From Bradyrhizobium guangdongense (GTDB lineage: Bacteria > Pseudomonadota > Alphaproteobacteria > Rhizobiales > Xanthobacteraceae): 64,000 bases of DNA. A program made the position numbers and the translations under genes. How positions within the stretch are numbered: position 1 is the stretch's first letter; each line of letters opens with the position of its first letter. The stretch is taken from contig NZ_CP030051.1 in NCBI RefSeq assembly GCF_004114975.1, positions 7,343,501 to 7,407,500 on the forward strand, read 5' to 3'. Positions 56,212-64,000 of the stretch are shown one piece after another. The notes under the pieces were generated by a model. The model did no database searches. It was not told the DNA's origin and worked only from the letters and a program-made list of their open reading frames with translations.

Positions 56212-56700
56212 CTAATCCCAAAAATCCGCGTGCCCTTGCGGGTCGACCAGGCGGTTGATGCGCAGCGCTGCGGCCATCGCAAACCGCACCGTCATCTGCT
56301 TGCGCGTCGCCGCAGCGATCTTGTGCTCGGGCGCTTCGCAATGCATGTGCGCACCATAGGCGTCTGCGATGATCAGGCCGGTATCTTCAGGAAAGATCTC
56401 GCAGGGCAGGTCCTGTGTGAAGGCGAAGAACAGCCGGTCGCAATGGGCGCGGTATTCGTGCCATTTCTGGTCGGCGCGCAGATCTTCCACCGATGATTTG
56501 ATCTCGACGATCCAGATTTCGCCGCGCTCGTTCAACGCCACGAGATCGGCACGCCGGCCCGACGGCAGCGGCAATTCGCTGAGGCAGGAAAAGCCGAGCG
56601 AACGCAACAGCCGCGCCGTACCGCGCGCGACCGCGAGCGCCGTTTCGGATTGGCGGCGGTCGGGTGGTGGAACGAGGGTGATGCGGGCGGTGTTGTCCAT
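56212..56700 (-). CDS. mmcB: MmcB-family DNA repair protein (PD-(D/E)XK nuclease-like)
   Basis: 162 residues. The core GRRADLVALNERGEIWIVEIK shows the D...ExK arrangement (Asp in RADLVAL, Glu and Lys in IVEIKSS) of the restriction-endonuclease fold. In Caulobacter, MmcB is needed for resistance to mitomycin C and belongs to the SOS response. The MDNTARITLVPPPDRRQSET start is well conserved in this family. It converges on regR. Confidence 0.85.
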   Translation of the reverse strand: MDNTARITLVPPPDRRQSETALAVARGTARLLRSLGFSCLSELPLPSGRRADLVALNERGEIWIVEIKSSVEDLRADQKWHEYRAHCDRLFFAFTQDLPCEIFPEDTGLIIADAYGAHMHCEAPEHKIAAATRKQMTVRFAMAAALRINRLVDPQGHADFWD

Positions 56701-56730
56701 GACGGGAGATTAGCCGATTCCATCCACTCC

Positions 56731-56880
56731 GTCATTCCGGGGCACGCCACTTGGCGCGAGCCCGGAATCCATAGCCACAGGGAGGGGTGTGGGACGAAGC
56801 GGGTAACTCCGAGTCATCGTCAAACCTGATCCTGTGGTTATGGGTCCGGGGCTCGCGACTTCGTCGCGCCCCGGGACGAC
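56731..56880. repeat. Long imperfect palindrome (attccgggg family), copy 2
   Basis: 150 bp from gtcattccggggcacgcc to gcgccccgggacgac, built like 40325-40467: gcgcgagcccggaatccat faces ggtccggggctcgcg and the middle pairs agccacagg with cctgtggtt. It lies upstream of the GH13 gene, on whose leader RNA it would form a hairpin. Confidence 0.75.
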
Positions 56881-56965
56881 AGCCAGGAGGCGGAACCTCC
56901 CCTTCCCCAATCACTTATCACGCAGCCGCCGCACCCCTCGGCGGGAGCATCGAGGCTGCGCGCGC

Positions 56966-58666
56966 ATGATCGACGATCTCTGGTACAAGAACGCCATCAT
57001 CTATTGCCTGTCGGTCGGCACCTATATGGATGCCAACGGCGACGGAATCGGCGATTTCAAGGGGCTGCAACGTCGGCTCGACTATCTGCACGGTCTCGGC
57101 ATCACCACGATCTGGCTGATGCCGTTCCAGACCTCGCCGGGCCGCGACGACGGTTACGACGTCGCCGATTACTACAGCGTCGACCCCCGTTACGGCACGC
57201 TCGGCGATTTCGTCGAGTTCACCCATGGCTGCAAGCAGCGCGGCATCCGCGTCATCATCGACCTCGTCGTCAACCACACCTCCGACCAGCATCCCTGGTT
57301 CAAGGAGGCTCGCCGCGACAAGAACTCACCCTATCGCGACTGGTATGTCTGGTCGGACAAGAAGCCTGCCAACGCCAACAAGGGCATGGTGTTTCCCGGC
57401 GTGCAGAAATCGACCTGGACGCGCGACAAGGAAGCCGGCGCCTACTACTTCCACCGCTTTTACGATTTCCAGCCCGACCTCAACACGTCCAATCCGCGCG
57501 TGCAGGCCGAGATCCTGAAGATCATGGGCTTCTGGATCCAGCTCGGCGTCTCCGGCTTCCGCATGGACGCTGTACCCTTCGTGATTGCGACCAAGGGCGC
57601 GAAGGTGAAAAAGCCGGTCGAGCAGTACGACATGCTGCGCACCTTCCGCGAATTCCTGCAATGGCGGGAAGGCGATGCCATCATCCTTGCCGAAGCCAAT
57701 GTGCTGCCCGACACCGACATGGAATATTTCGGCAAGGACGCCGACCGCATGCACATGATGTTCAACTTCCAGGCCAACCAGCATCTGTTCTATGCGCTGG
57801 CGTCGAGCGACTCGCGCCCGCTGGCGAAGGCGCTGAAGGCAACCAAGCCGCGCCCGGCCTCGGCGCAATGGGGCCTGTTCCTGCGCAATCATGACGAGCT
57901 GGACCTCGGACGACTCACCAAGGCGCAGCGCGACACCGTGTTCAAATGCTTCGGTCCCGACAAGGACATGCAGCTCTACGATCGTGGCATCCGCCGCCGC
58001 CTTGCACCGATGCTCGGTGGCGACCGCCGGCGGCTCGAGCTCGCCTACAGCCTGATGTGCACGCTGCCGGGGACGCCTGTGATCCGCTATGGTGACGAGA
58101 TCGCGATGGGCGACGATCTCTCGCTGCCCGAACGCAACTGCGCACGGACGCCGATGCAATGGTCGACCGAGCCGCATGGCGGCTTCACCAAGAGCGACAG
58201 GCCGGCGATCCCCGTGATTGACGAGGGGCCCTACGGCTATCCGCACGTCAACGTCGCCAAGCAGCGGCGCGATCCCAACTCCATGCTGAACTGGACCGAA
58301 CGCATCATCCGCATGCGCAAGGAGGTGCCGGAAGTCGGCTGGGGCGACTTCACCGTGATCCCGACGCGCGATCCCGCCGTGTTCATCATCCGCTATGACT
58401 GGCGCAACAATTCGGTGCTGTTCGTGCATAATCTCGACGAGAAGCCGCGCGAGATCGCGTTCTCGGCGGGCCTGCCGGGCGACGCCGGCGCGCATCTGAT
58501 CAATCTGCTCGCGGAAGACCACAGCCACGCCGACAAACGCGGTCAGCACCGCGTGGTGATGGAGCCGTACGGGTACCGGTGGTACCGGGTGGGAGGGCTG
58601 GATTATCTGCTGAAGCGGAGTGATGTGGATGGGGCGAGGGTGAAGGGAAAGAAGCATCCGGGATGA
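56966..58666 (+). CDS. GH13 alpha-glucan enzyme, trehalose-synthase-like
   Basis: 566 residues. Catalytic residues are Asp201 (GFRMDAVPF), Glu243 (ILAEANV) and Asp310 (LRNHDELD), with the first conserved region IDLVVNHTSDQH at about 98-109. The start DLWYKNAIIYCLSVGTYMD and LAEANVLPD and CARTPMQW resemble TreS, which converts maltose to trehalose, although TreS is usually fused or longer. An oligo-1,6-glucosidase-like function is less likely. It converges on another GH13 gene, and ATG at 56966 is the first one inside the conserved start. Confidence 0.85.
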   Translation: MIDDLWYKNAIIYCLSVGTYMDANGDGIGDFKGLQRRLDYLHGLGITTIWLMPFQTSPGRDDGYDVADYYSVDPRYGTLGDFVEFTHGCKQRGIRVIIDLVVNHTSDQHPWFKEARRDKNSPYRDWYVWSDKKPANANKGMVFPGVQKSTWTRDKEAGAYYFHRFYDFQPDLNTSNPRVQAEILKIMGFWIQLGVSGFRMDAVPFVIATKGAKVKKPVEQYDMLRTFREFLQWREGDAIILAEANVLPDTDMEYFGKDADRMHMMFNFQANQHLFYALASSDSRPLAKALKATKPRPASAQWGLFLRNHDELDLGRLTKAQRDTVFKCFGPDKDMQLYDRGIRRRLAPMLGGDRRRLELAYSLMCTLPGTPVIRYGDEIAMGDDLSLPERNCARTPMQWSTEPHGGFTKSDRPAIPVIDEGPYGYPHVNVAKQRRDPNSMLNWTERIIRMRKEVPEVGWGDFTVIPTRDPAVFIIRYDWRNNSVLFVHNLDEKPREIAFSAGLPGDAGAHLINLLAEDHSHADKRGQHRVVMEPYGYRWYRVGGLDYLLKRSDVDGARVKGKKHPG

Positions 58667-58705
58667 CTGCCGAGACGCTCTCCTTCACTCCGCTGCTTCA
58701 GCGAT

Positions 58706-58767
58706 CGTCATTGCGAGCGCAGCCAAGTGGCGGCAGTCTGGATTGCTTCGCTGCGCTCGCAATGACG
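58706..58767. repeat. Shortened copy of the 87-bp element
   Basis: It begins cgtcattgcgagcgcagcc and ends gcgctcgcaatgacg, but is only 62 bp, so 25 bp of the middle, with one inner arm, is missing. It sits between the convergent GH13 genes. Confidence 0.8.
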
Positions 58768-58811
58768 GGGGAACAGTGTCGGCCACCTCTTCGCCCTTGC
58801 AGGGAGGGCGG

Positions 58812-60410
58812 CTAGGCAGGCACCACCACCACGCCCTCGTTGCCGCGCAGATCCAGCACGCCCTCCAGCCGCTCGCCCTCGCGATCCAGAAAGGTCGACA
58901 GCAGGATCTCGCTGCCGAAACGGATCGCGCTGGTGGTCACCGCAATCGGCTCGGGACCGAGATTGAGTACGATGACGACCGCCCTGCCCTGGGCTTCGCG
59001 GCGATAGACCAGCAGATCGCCCTGCGCGGCGACCGGATGATAGTCGCCTGACACCAGCGGCGGACAGGTCTTGCGCAACGCGATCAGGCGCTTGTAGAGG
59101 CTCAGGATCGAGCGCATGTCGGCGTTGAGATTGACGACGTTCTCGCGGACATGATCTTCCGGCAGCGGCAACCACGGCTTGGCCTCCGAGAAGCCGGCGA
59201 ACCGCGAGCCGTCCCACTGCATCGGCGTGCGGCAGCCGTCACGCCCGACGCCGATGCCGGGCACGTTCTTCTCGAAGGGATCGCGGACATCGTCCGGCGC
59301 GATCGCGAGCTGATGCATGCCGATCTCGTCGCCGTAATAGAGCGTCGGCGTGCCGCGCAAGGTCAGCAGCAGCATGGCGGCGACTCGGGCCTGCTCGGGC
59401 CCGACGCGGCTCGCCACGCGCGGGCGATCGTGATTGCCGAGCACCCAGTTCGGCCAGGCGCCCCTGGGGAGCGCCTTTTCGTAGTCCTCGATGATCTTCT
59501 CGATCGAACGCGCGCTCCAGAATGTCGAGAGCAGCGCGAAATTGAACGGCATCTGCGCGCCGGTGAGATCGTTGCCGTAATAGGCCATCAGGCGATGCAG
59601 CGGCAGATAGATCTCCCCGATCAGCACGCGCGCATCGTAGGAATCCGTGACGCGCCGCATCTCGGCGATGACATCGTGCACTTCGGGTTGGTCGGTGGAA
59701 TATTGAGTGAGGATCTTTTCGTTCGGCGGCCGGCCCTCGACGTAATGCGGATTGGGCGGGTTGTCGCGGAATTCGGCATCCTTGATCAGGTGCCAGATCA
59801 CGTCGACGCGAAAGCCGTCGACGCCCTTCTCCAGCCAGAACCGCATCACGTCGTAGATCGCGGCGCGCACCTGCGGATTGCGCCAGTTGAGGTCCGGCTG
59901 CTGGGTGAGAAAGGCGTGATAATAATACTGCCCGGTGGCCTCGTCGAAAGCCCACGCGCTGCCGCCAAATTCGGACAGCCAGTTGTTCGGCACACCGCCG
60001 CCGGGCGCGGGATCGCGCCAGATGTACCAGTCGCGTTTGGCATTGTCGCGCGAGGAGCGGCTCTCGATGAACCAGGGGTGCTGGTCGGAGGTGTGGTTGG
60101 GCACCAGATCGAGGATCAGCTTCAATCCGTTTTCATGCGCCGCCGCCAGCAGCGCATCGAAATCCGCCATGGTGCCGAACAGCGGCTCGATGCCTGTATA
60201 GTCGGAGATGTCGTAGCCGAAATCGGCCATCGGCGAAGGGAAGATGGGTGACAGCCAGATCGCATCGACGCCGAGCGATTTCACATAAGGCAGCCGTCTA
60301 AGGATGCCGGCGAGATCGCCGACGCCGTCGCCGTTCGAGTCCTGAAAGGAGCGTGGATAGATCTGGTAGAAGATTCCGTCGCGCCACCAGTTTTCGCCGC
60401 TCTGAGCCAT
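58812..60410 (-). CDS. GH13 alpha-glucosidase (family 23-like)
   Basis: 532 residues. Catalytic Asp203 (GFRVDVIWH), Glu266 (LIGEIYLP) and Asp328 (LGNHDRPR); the first region LILDLVPNHTSDQHPW and GNHDRPRVASR are typical of alpha-glucosidases acting on maltose or sucrose-like sugars, as are CRTPMQWDGS and the C-terminal beta domain. No signal peptide, so it is cytosolic. GGAAGGTG precedes the ATG. Together with the convergent TreS-like enzyme it suggests turnover of maltose and trehalose, for example under osmotic or desiccation stress. Confidence 0.92.
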   Translation of the reverse strand: MAQSGENWWRDGIFYQIYPRSFQDSNGDGVGDLAGILRRLPYVKSLGVDAIWLSPIFPSPMADFGYDISDYTGIEPLFGTMADFDALLAAAHENGLKLILDLVPNHTSDQHPWFIESRSSRDNAKRDWYIWRDPAPGGGVPNNWLSEFGGSAWAFDEATGQYYYHAFLTQQPDLNWRNPQVRAAIYDVMRFWLEKGVDGFRVDVIWHLIKDAEFRDNPPNPHYVEGRPPNEKILTQYSTDQPEVHDVIAEMRRVTDSYDARVLIGEIYLPLHRLMAYYGNDLTGAQMPFNFALLSTFWSARSIEKIIEDYEKALPRGAWPNWVLGNHDRPRVASRVGPEQARVAAMLLLTLRGTPTLYYGDEIGMHQLAIAPDDVRDPFEKNVPGIGVGRDGCRTPMQWDGSRFAGFSEAKPWLPLPEDHVRENVVNLNADMRSILSLYKRLIALRKTCPPLVSGDYHPVAAQGDLLVYRREAQGRAVVIVLNLGPEPIAVTTSAIRFGSEILLSTFLDREGERLEGVLDLRGNEGVVVVPA

Positions 60411-60571
60411 GCCGGACACCTTCCAAAGACTGCCTCTCGCGCGGGAGAACGCAGAAGCACCGCCCCGGTTCAGATTGGCGAGCCAATTGGGACGGCCGTG
60501 TGACCTGTTCCCCGGCCTCTCGCGCGAATCTTTTGCTTGGCGACATGGCAAAAATCGGCATTGTGGCGCCC

Positions 60572-61240
60572 ATGACCGAGCAAAATGAAACTCAAGCCAA
60601 GGCCGGCGCGATCATCGTCCCGGTGACGCTGTTCGAGCAGAACTGCACCATCATCTGGGACGAGCCTTCGAAGAAGGCCGTGGTGATCGATCCCGGCGGG
60701 GACGTGCCGAAAATCCTGGAGGCCATCAAGCAGACCGGCGTCACCGTGGAGAAGATCTGGCTGACCCACGGCCACATCGACCACGTCGGTGGCGCGGCCG
60801 ATCTGCGCGACGCGCTGAAGGTGCCGATCGAGGGCCCGCACCTCGCCGACAAATTCCTGCTCGACGCCGTCGTGGAGAGCGGCGCGCGCTTCGGCATGAC
60901 GGGGTTGCGCAATTTCGCGCCCGACCGCTGGCTCGAGGAAGGCGACAGCGTGTCGATCGGCGGATTGACCTTCGACATCCTGCATTGCCCCGGTCACTCG
61001 CCGGGCAGCGTGGTGTTCTTCAACGGCGATTTGCGCTTTGCCCATGTCGGCGACGTGCTGTTCGCGGGCTCGGTCGGGCGCACCGACCTGCCCGGCGGCA
61101 GTCACGCCACGCTGATCAACTCGATCAAGACCAAGCTGCTGCCGCTCGGCGACGATGTCGGCTTCATCTGCGGCCACGGCGCCGGCTCGAGCATCGGCCA
61201 GGAGCGGATGACCAACCCGTTCATCACCGGCGAGATGTGA
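60572..61240 (+). CDS. Metallo-beta-lactamase-fold hydrolase, glyoxalase II-like
   Basis: 222 residues. Metal motif IWLTHGHIDHVGGAADL (HxHxDH), the later His in CPGHSPGSVVF, Asp in VGDVLFAGSVGR and the final His in FICGHGAGSS. This is the YcbL-like branch, which may hydrolyse S-lactoylglutathione or other thioesters. An ATG at 60545 would add nine residues; 60572 fits the family start better (TEQNETQAKAGAIIVPVT). It is divergent from the alpha-glucosidase and converges on hxlR. Confidence 0.87.
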   Translation: MTEQNETQAKAGAIIVPVTLFEQNCTIIWDEPSKKAVVIDPGGDVPKILEAIKQTGVTVEKIWLTHGHIDHVGGAADLRDALKVPIEGPHLADKFLLDAVVESGARFGMTGLRNFAPDRWLEEGDSVSIGGLTFDILHCPGHSPGSVVFFNGDLRFAHVGDVLFAGSVGRTDLPGGSHATLINSIKTKLLPLGDDVGFICGHGAGSSIGQERMTNPFITGEM

Positions 61241-61244
61241 GGGT

Positions 61245-61610
61245 TTATTCGGCGGCGTCTGCCAGCGCCGCCGTCTCGCTCAGGTTACGCTCGCCCCATT
61301 CGCGGATGGCCGCCACCACAGGCACGAAACTCTTGCCCTTGCGGGTGAGGCGATATTCGACCTTGGGCGGGACCTCGCCGAAATCCTTGCGATCGATCAG
61401 ACCGCTCGCGGTCAGCGCCTTCAACTCGCGGCTGAGCACGCGCGGGGTGATCTCGGCGCTGCCGGTCGCGCCGCGCAATAGGCCGCTGCGGATCTCGCCA
61501 TAGCGGCGCGGGCCGTCCTTCAAGTCCCAGACGATGCGCAGCTTGTACTTGCCGCTGATCATCTTCTGGAACGCTGCGACCGGGCAGGCACGTGCGGAAG
61601 CTCTTGCCAT
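61245..61610 (-). CDS. HxlR-family transcription regulator
   Basis: 121 residues of the winged-helix HxlR family: CPVAAFQKMISGKYKLRIVWDL, then RYGEIRSGLLRG, ITPRVLSRELKALTASGLI and VPPKVEYRLTRKGKSF. Many members sense electrophiles or redox through a cysteine; the N terminus ASARACPVAA has one at the expected place. It is divergent from a small monooxygenase-like gene, the usual partner. Confidence 0.93.
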   Translation of the reverse strand: MARASARACPVAAFQKMISGKYKLRIVWDLKDGPRRYGEIRSGLLRGATGSAEITPRVLSRELKALTASGLIDRKDFGEVPPKVEYRLTRKGKSFVPVVAAIREWGERNLSETAALADAAE

Positions 61611-61654
61611 GTCGTCTCCTCCCGGGAAGGAAGGATAGGAGCAGCGTTGAAAAA

Positions 61655-61681
61655 GTCCATACTATCAATTTTGTCCGTACT
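61655..61681. promoter_or_regulatory. Candidate HxlR operator, two direct repeats
   Basis: gtccatact (61655-61663) and gtccgtact (61673-61681) are 18 bp apart, with the AT-rich atcaattttg between. The pair lies in the 128-bp gap shared by the divergent regulator and its neighbour. Confidence 0.5.
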
Positions 61682-61738
61682 TGCAGGACGGCGCACAGGC
61701 CGCAGATGATGGTGCACATGACGAACAGGGAGCGTCAC

Positions 61739-62041
61739 ATGAAGCACTTCATGATCAAGTACCAGTTCAAGAACGGCGCGGCGGAAGAGTGGCACCGCGA
61801 GATCGGCCGCTTCATCAAGGCGATCGACGCCGATCCGGAATTGAAGGGGCGGATCGGCTATCGCGTCCTGAAGAACCGCGACGACAAAAACTATTTCCAC
61901 CTCGCCAGCGTCGCCGACGAGGACGCGCAGAAGACGCTGCAATCCCGCGACTTCTTCAAGCACTATTCCGCGATGACCCGGCAAGTCTCCGGCGGCGAAG
62001 TCACGGCGACGCCGATCGAGATGATCGACACGACGGCTTGA
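61739..62041 (+). CDS. Antibiotic-biosynthesis-monooxygenase-like small protein
   Basis: 100 residues with a dimeric ferredoxin-like pattern: MKHFMIKYQFKNGAAEEW opens the first strand, RIGYRVLKNRDDKNYFHLAS the central sheet and QSRDFFKHYSAMTRQVSGG the last helix. The family includes quinone and haem-modifying enzymes, and this member has no decisive residues. CAGGGAGCG is 5 bp before the chosen ATG (61739); ATGs further upstream lie in the operator region. It is paired with hxlR, so induction by that regulator is likely. Confidence 0.8.
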   Translation: MKHFMIKYQFKNGAAEEWHREIGRFIKAIDADPELKGRIGYRVLKNRDDKNYFHLASVADEDAQKTLQSRDFFKHYSAMTRQVSGGEVTATPIEMIDTTA

Positions 62042-62043
62042 AC

Positions 62044-63192
62044 CTACTTCATCAAGCCGGCGGCGGTCAGCGCGCGGGTGATGATCTGGCCGAGATCGAA
62101 GCCGCGAGGCTCGCGGTTCGGCTCGGCCTTGTCTTCTGCGACCTTCGTCCGGATCGTGCGGGCGAGATGCGGCGCGGGCGTCGGCTTTGCCTCCGCCTTC
62201 TTCGCATCCTGGATCCACCCCGTGAGGCCGAAGAACTTCGCGATGTGGTAGGACGACGAAATGCCGGCCTCGATCAGAAACGCGCCTTCGACGCCGTAGC
62301 GCTGGTCATTGTCGGCAAGTCCAAGCGGCGTGCCATGGGCCATGCCTGTGATGGCGTAGGACTCGACCAGCGTCTCGCCGTCCTTGTTCCACCAGGCCTG
62401 GCGCGGATAGCCGTCGACATTGGTCTCGGCCATCGGCGTCGCCGGCAGATCATGCAGATCGAGCCACTGCTTGACGATCTCGTTAGCGTTGCCGGGGTTG
62501 ACGGTGCGATCGGCGCTGCCGTGCCACACCGAAATCTTCGGCCAGGGCCCGCGATGGTTCGAGGCCCGCCGCACGAAATCGCCGAGCTCGCGCTCGGGCC
62601 TCTCAGGGGAATGGAACATGCCGTCCAGCGCTTCACGCAGGTTCGAGGCGATGCCGTAGGGCAATCCGGCAATCACCGCACCGGCCGCGAACACTTCGGG
62701 ATAGGTCGCGAGCATCACCGAGGTCATGCCGCCGCCGGCGGAGAGGCCGGTGATGAAGATGCGCCTGGGATCGATGCGATGCGCCTCGACCATATGCGTG
62801 ATCATCTCGCGGATCGATCGCGCCTCGCCGCTGTCGCGCGCGGTGTCCTCGGGGTTGAACCAGTTGAAGCAGGTGTTGGCGTTGTTGATGCGCTGCTGCT
62901 CGGGCATGAGAAGCGCAAAACCGTAGTGGCGTGCCAGCGTCGACCAGCCCGCGCCGAGATCGTACGTCGCGGCGGTCTGGCCGCAGCCATGCAGCACGAC
63001 CACGAGCGCGTGCGGCTTCTGCATTTGCGCCGGCACGAACGCGAACATGCGCAAGGCTCCTGGATTGTCGCCGAAGCCGGTGACCTCCTGCAGCGGGCTG
63101 GAGGCACCGGCGCTCGCGCCGAAGTCGGGCAGGCGCAGGCCATCCAGCTTTGGCAAGCGTCTCAAGAGATCGACATTACGGGCAAGCGACAC
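62044..63192 (-). CDS. PHB-depolymerase-family esterase
   Basis: 382 residues of the poly(3-hydroxybutyrate) depolymerase/feruloyl-esterase type. The oxyanion motif is VVLHGCGQTAATYD and the nucleophile Ser is in FITGLSAGGGMTSVM; the His is in YAITGMAHGTPLG. The N terminus lacks a clear signal peptide, so it may be cytosolic or periplasmic. The C terminus is a basic, proline-rich tail of about 45 residues. The start is GTG at 63192. It may act on short oligomers or on plant esters. Confidence 0.87.
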   Translation of the reverse strand: MSLARNVDLLRRLPKLDGLRLPDFGASAGASSPLQEVTGFGDNPGALRMFAFVPAQMQKPHALVVVLHGCGQTAATYDLGAGWSTLARHYGFALLMPEQQRINNANTCFNWFNPEDTARDSGEARSIREMITHMVEAHRIDPRRIFITGLSAGGGMTSVMLATYPEVFAAGAVIAGLPYGIASNLREALDGMFHSPERPERELGDFVRRASNHRGPWPKISVWHGSADRTVNPGNANEIVKQWLDLHDLPATPMAETNVDGYPRQAWWNKDGETLVESYAITGMAHGTPLGLADNDQRYGVEGAFLIEAGISSSYHIAKFFGLTGWIQDAKKAEAKPTPAPHLARTIRTKVAEDKAEPNREPRGFDLGQIITRALTAAGLMK

Positions 63193-63334
63193 GGCAAATT
63201 CCTGGGTGGGCGGCTTTCAACGTTTACCCAGACCAGATAGTTGCTGCAGTGCAAAATGAAAAGACCGTGTGCTGCCGATCAGCTCGAAAGCGCGCAGGAT
63301 CCCGCAGGAATCCGCACGTATTAACCGCACTGCC

Positions 63335-64000
63335 TCAACTTCGCGCAGATACGCGACGCATCCATGACAGGAATGCGGCGCAGATCATGATTAACGCCGC
63401 AAACAGCGCGAGCGAGACGAGGAATCCTGCGCGCGCTGATTGCAGCGATTCGACAGCGAAGAACACCGCGCCGATTGCGGCCACTCCGGCCGCATTTCCG
63501 ATCTGCGCAATGGTGCCATACATGCCGGAGGCCGAACCGGCCGCGACCGGCTTCACGGTCGAGAGCACCGCCGCCGACAGCGGCGCCATCACGAGGCCCT
63601 GGCCGTAGCCGAAGATGATCATGACAAGGGCGAGCATGAGCGGCGTCGGCGCATCGACGTCAATTGCAGCAACCGCAAGCGCGGCGAGGCCCGCGATCTG
63701 CAGCGCGCAGCCTTCGATCAACACCTTGGTGCCGCGATGCTTCGCGCGCGCGGCGCTGTGGCGCGAGGCCACGACGAAAGCGAGCGCGAGCGGAACGAAG
63801 GCGAGTCCCGCGGCGAGCGGCGCAATCTTCAAGCCGCGCTGCATGAACAGCGTCATCACCAGGTAGAACGAGAGATTGGCGACGAAGAAAAAGAAGGCGG
63901 CGCCGAGCCCGCGCAGGAACGCGGCATCCGAGAGCAGCGTCAGATCGATCAGCGGCATGCCGCCGATGCGCGCCACGGCGCGTTCGAGCCGCAGGAATGC
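63335..64000 (-). CDS. MFS transporter (DHA2-like), C-terminal part, partial
   Basis: The frame is open to the window edge, so the N-terminal part lies beyond 64000. The visible 221 residues hold five or six helices, such as DAAFLRGLGAAFFFFVANLS and GLAALAVAAIDVDAPTPLM, and the motif IFGYGQGLVMAPLSAAVLSTV, which matches the second half of 14-helix drug exporters. The charged C terminus LSWMRRVSARS is short. Its regulator or partner is not visible. Confidence 0.85.
   Translation of the reverse strand, partial: AFLRLERAVARIGGMPLIDLTLLSDAAFLRGLGAAFFFFVANLSFYLVMTLFMQRGLKIAPLAAGLAFVPLALAFVVASRHSAARAKHRGTKVLIEGCALQIAGLAALAVAAIDVDAPTPLMLALVMIIFGYGQGLVMAPLSAAVLSTVKPVAAGSASGMYGTIAQIGNAAGVAAIGAVFFAVESLQSARAGFLVSLALFAALIMICAAFLSWMRRVSARS

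Overview
The window is high-GC chromosomal DNA of an alphaproteobacterium, almost certainly Bradyrhizobium or a close relative. The evidence is an amino acid:[carrier protein] ligase with the exact zinc ligands of Bradyrhizobium Bll0957, the RegS/RegR redox two-component pair, a pca cluster, PHB depolymerases, chemoreceptors, and several families of short palindromic intergenic repeats typical of this group. Nothing looks like a prophage, plasmid, insertion sequence, CRISPR array or tRNA island. 56 protein genes are called; two are cut by the window edges.

Layout: 1-2.2 kb is the tail of a carrier-protein aminoacylation locus (acyl-CoA dehydrogenase-like C terminus, aa:CP ligase, GNAT-like protein). 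2.3-7.1 kb holds two convergent cyclic-di-GMP proteins, one with intact GGDEF and EAL motifs, one with a ruined GGDEF. 7.2-10.6 kb holds housekeeping genes (rpmF, mtgA, a polyprenyl synthase) and small unknowns. 10.7-18 kb carries a DUF1345 membrane protein, a secreted caspase-like protein, a GFA protein, an NTF2-like protein, a class A beta-lactamase, a Na+/H+ antiporter and a cell-wall amidase. 18-24.3 kb carries a Rieske oxygenase, an Omp25/31-type porin, a TauD-type oxygenase, then zur, a drug/metabolite transporter and ispG on the minus strand.

24.4-27.7 kb is a compact marR-emrA-emrB efflux operon with a patterned promoter. 27.8-30.7 kb has an aminoglycoside-phosphotransferase-like protein and a membrane chemoreceptor. 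30.8-34.4 kb is an aromatic catabolism block (pcaG, pcaH, a second intradiol dioxygenase, pcaF). 34.6-46.9 kb has mutS, a soluble triple-PAS chemoreceptor, a membrane protein, OsmC, glnD, ogt, DUF1304, an orphan branched-chain amino-acid binding protein and DUF1330.

47-64 kb holds a class A penicillin-binding protein, a SprT/YgjP-like metallopeptidase, intracellular PHB depolymerase, an ABC-2 exporter pair, regS-regR, mmcB, two GH13 enzymes facing each other, an MBL hydrolase, an HxlR regulator with its divergent small target, a PHB-depolymerase-family esterase and the C-terminal half of an MFS transporter.

The least explained items are the aa:CP ligase locus with its adjacent acyltransferase, an exactly 87-bp palindromic element present four times (plus one shortened copy), the 16-bp-phased operator of the marR operon, and an unexplained 302-bp gap at 50.3-50.6 kb. 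All gene functions are inferred by reading motifs; no database search was possible.
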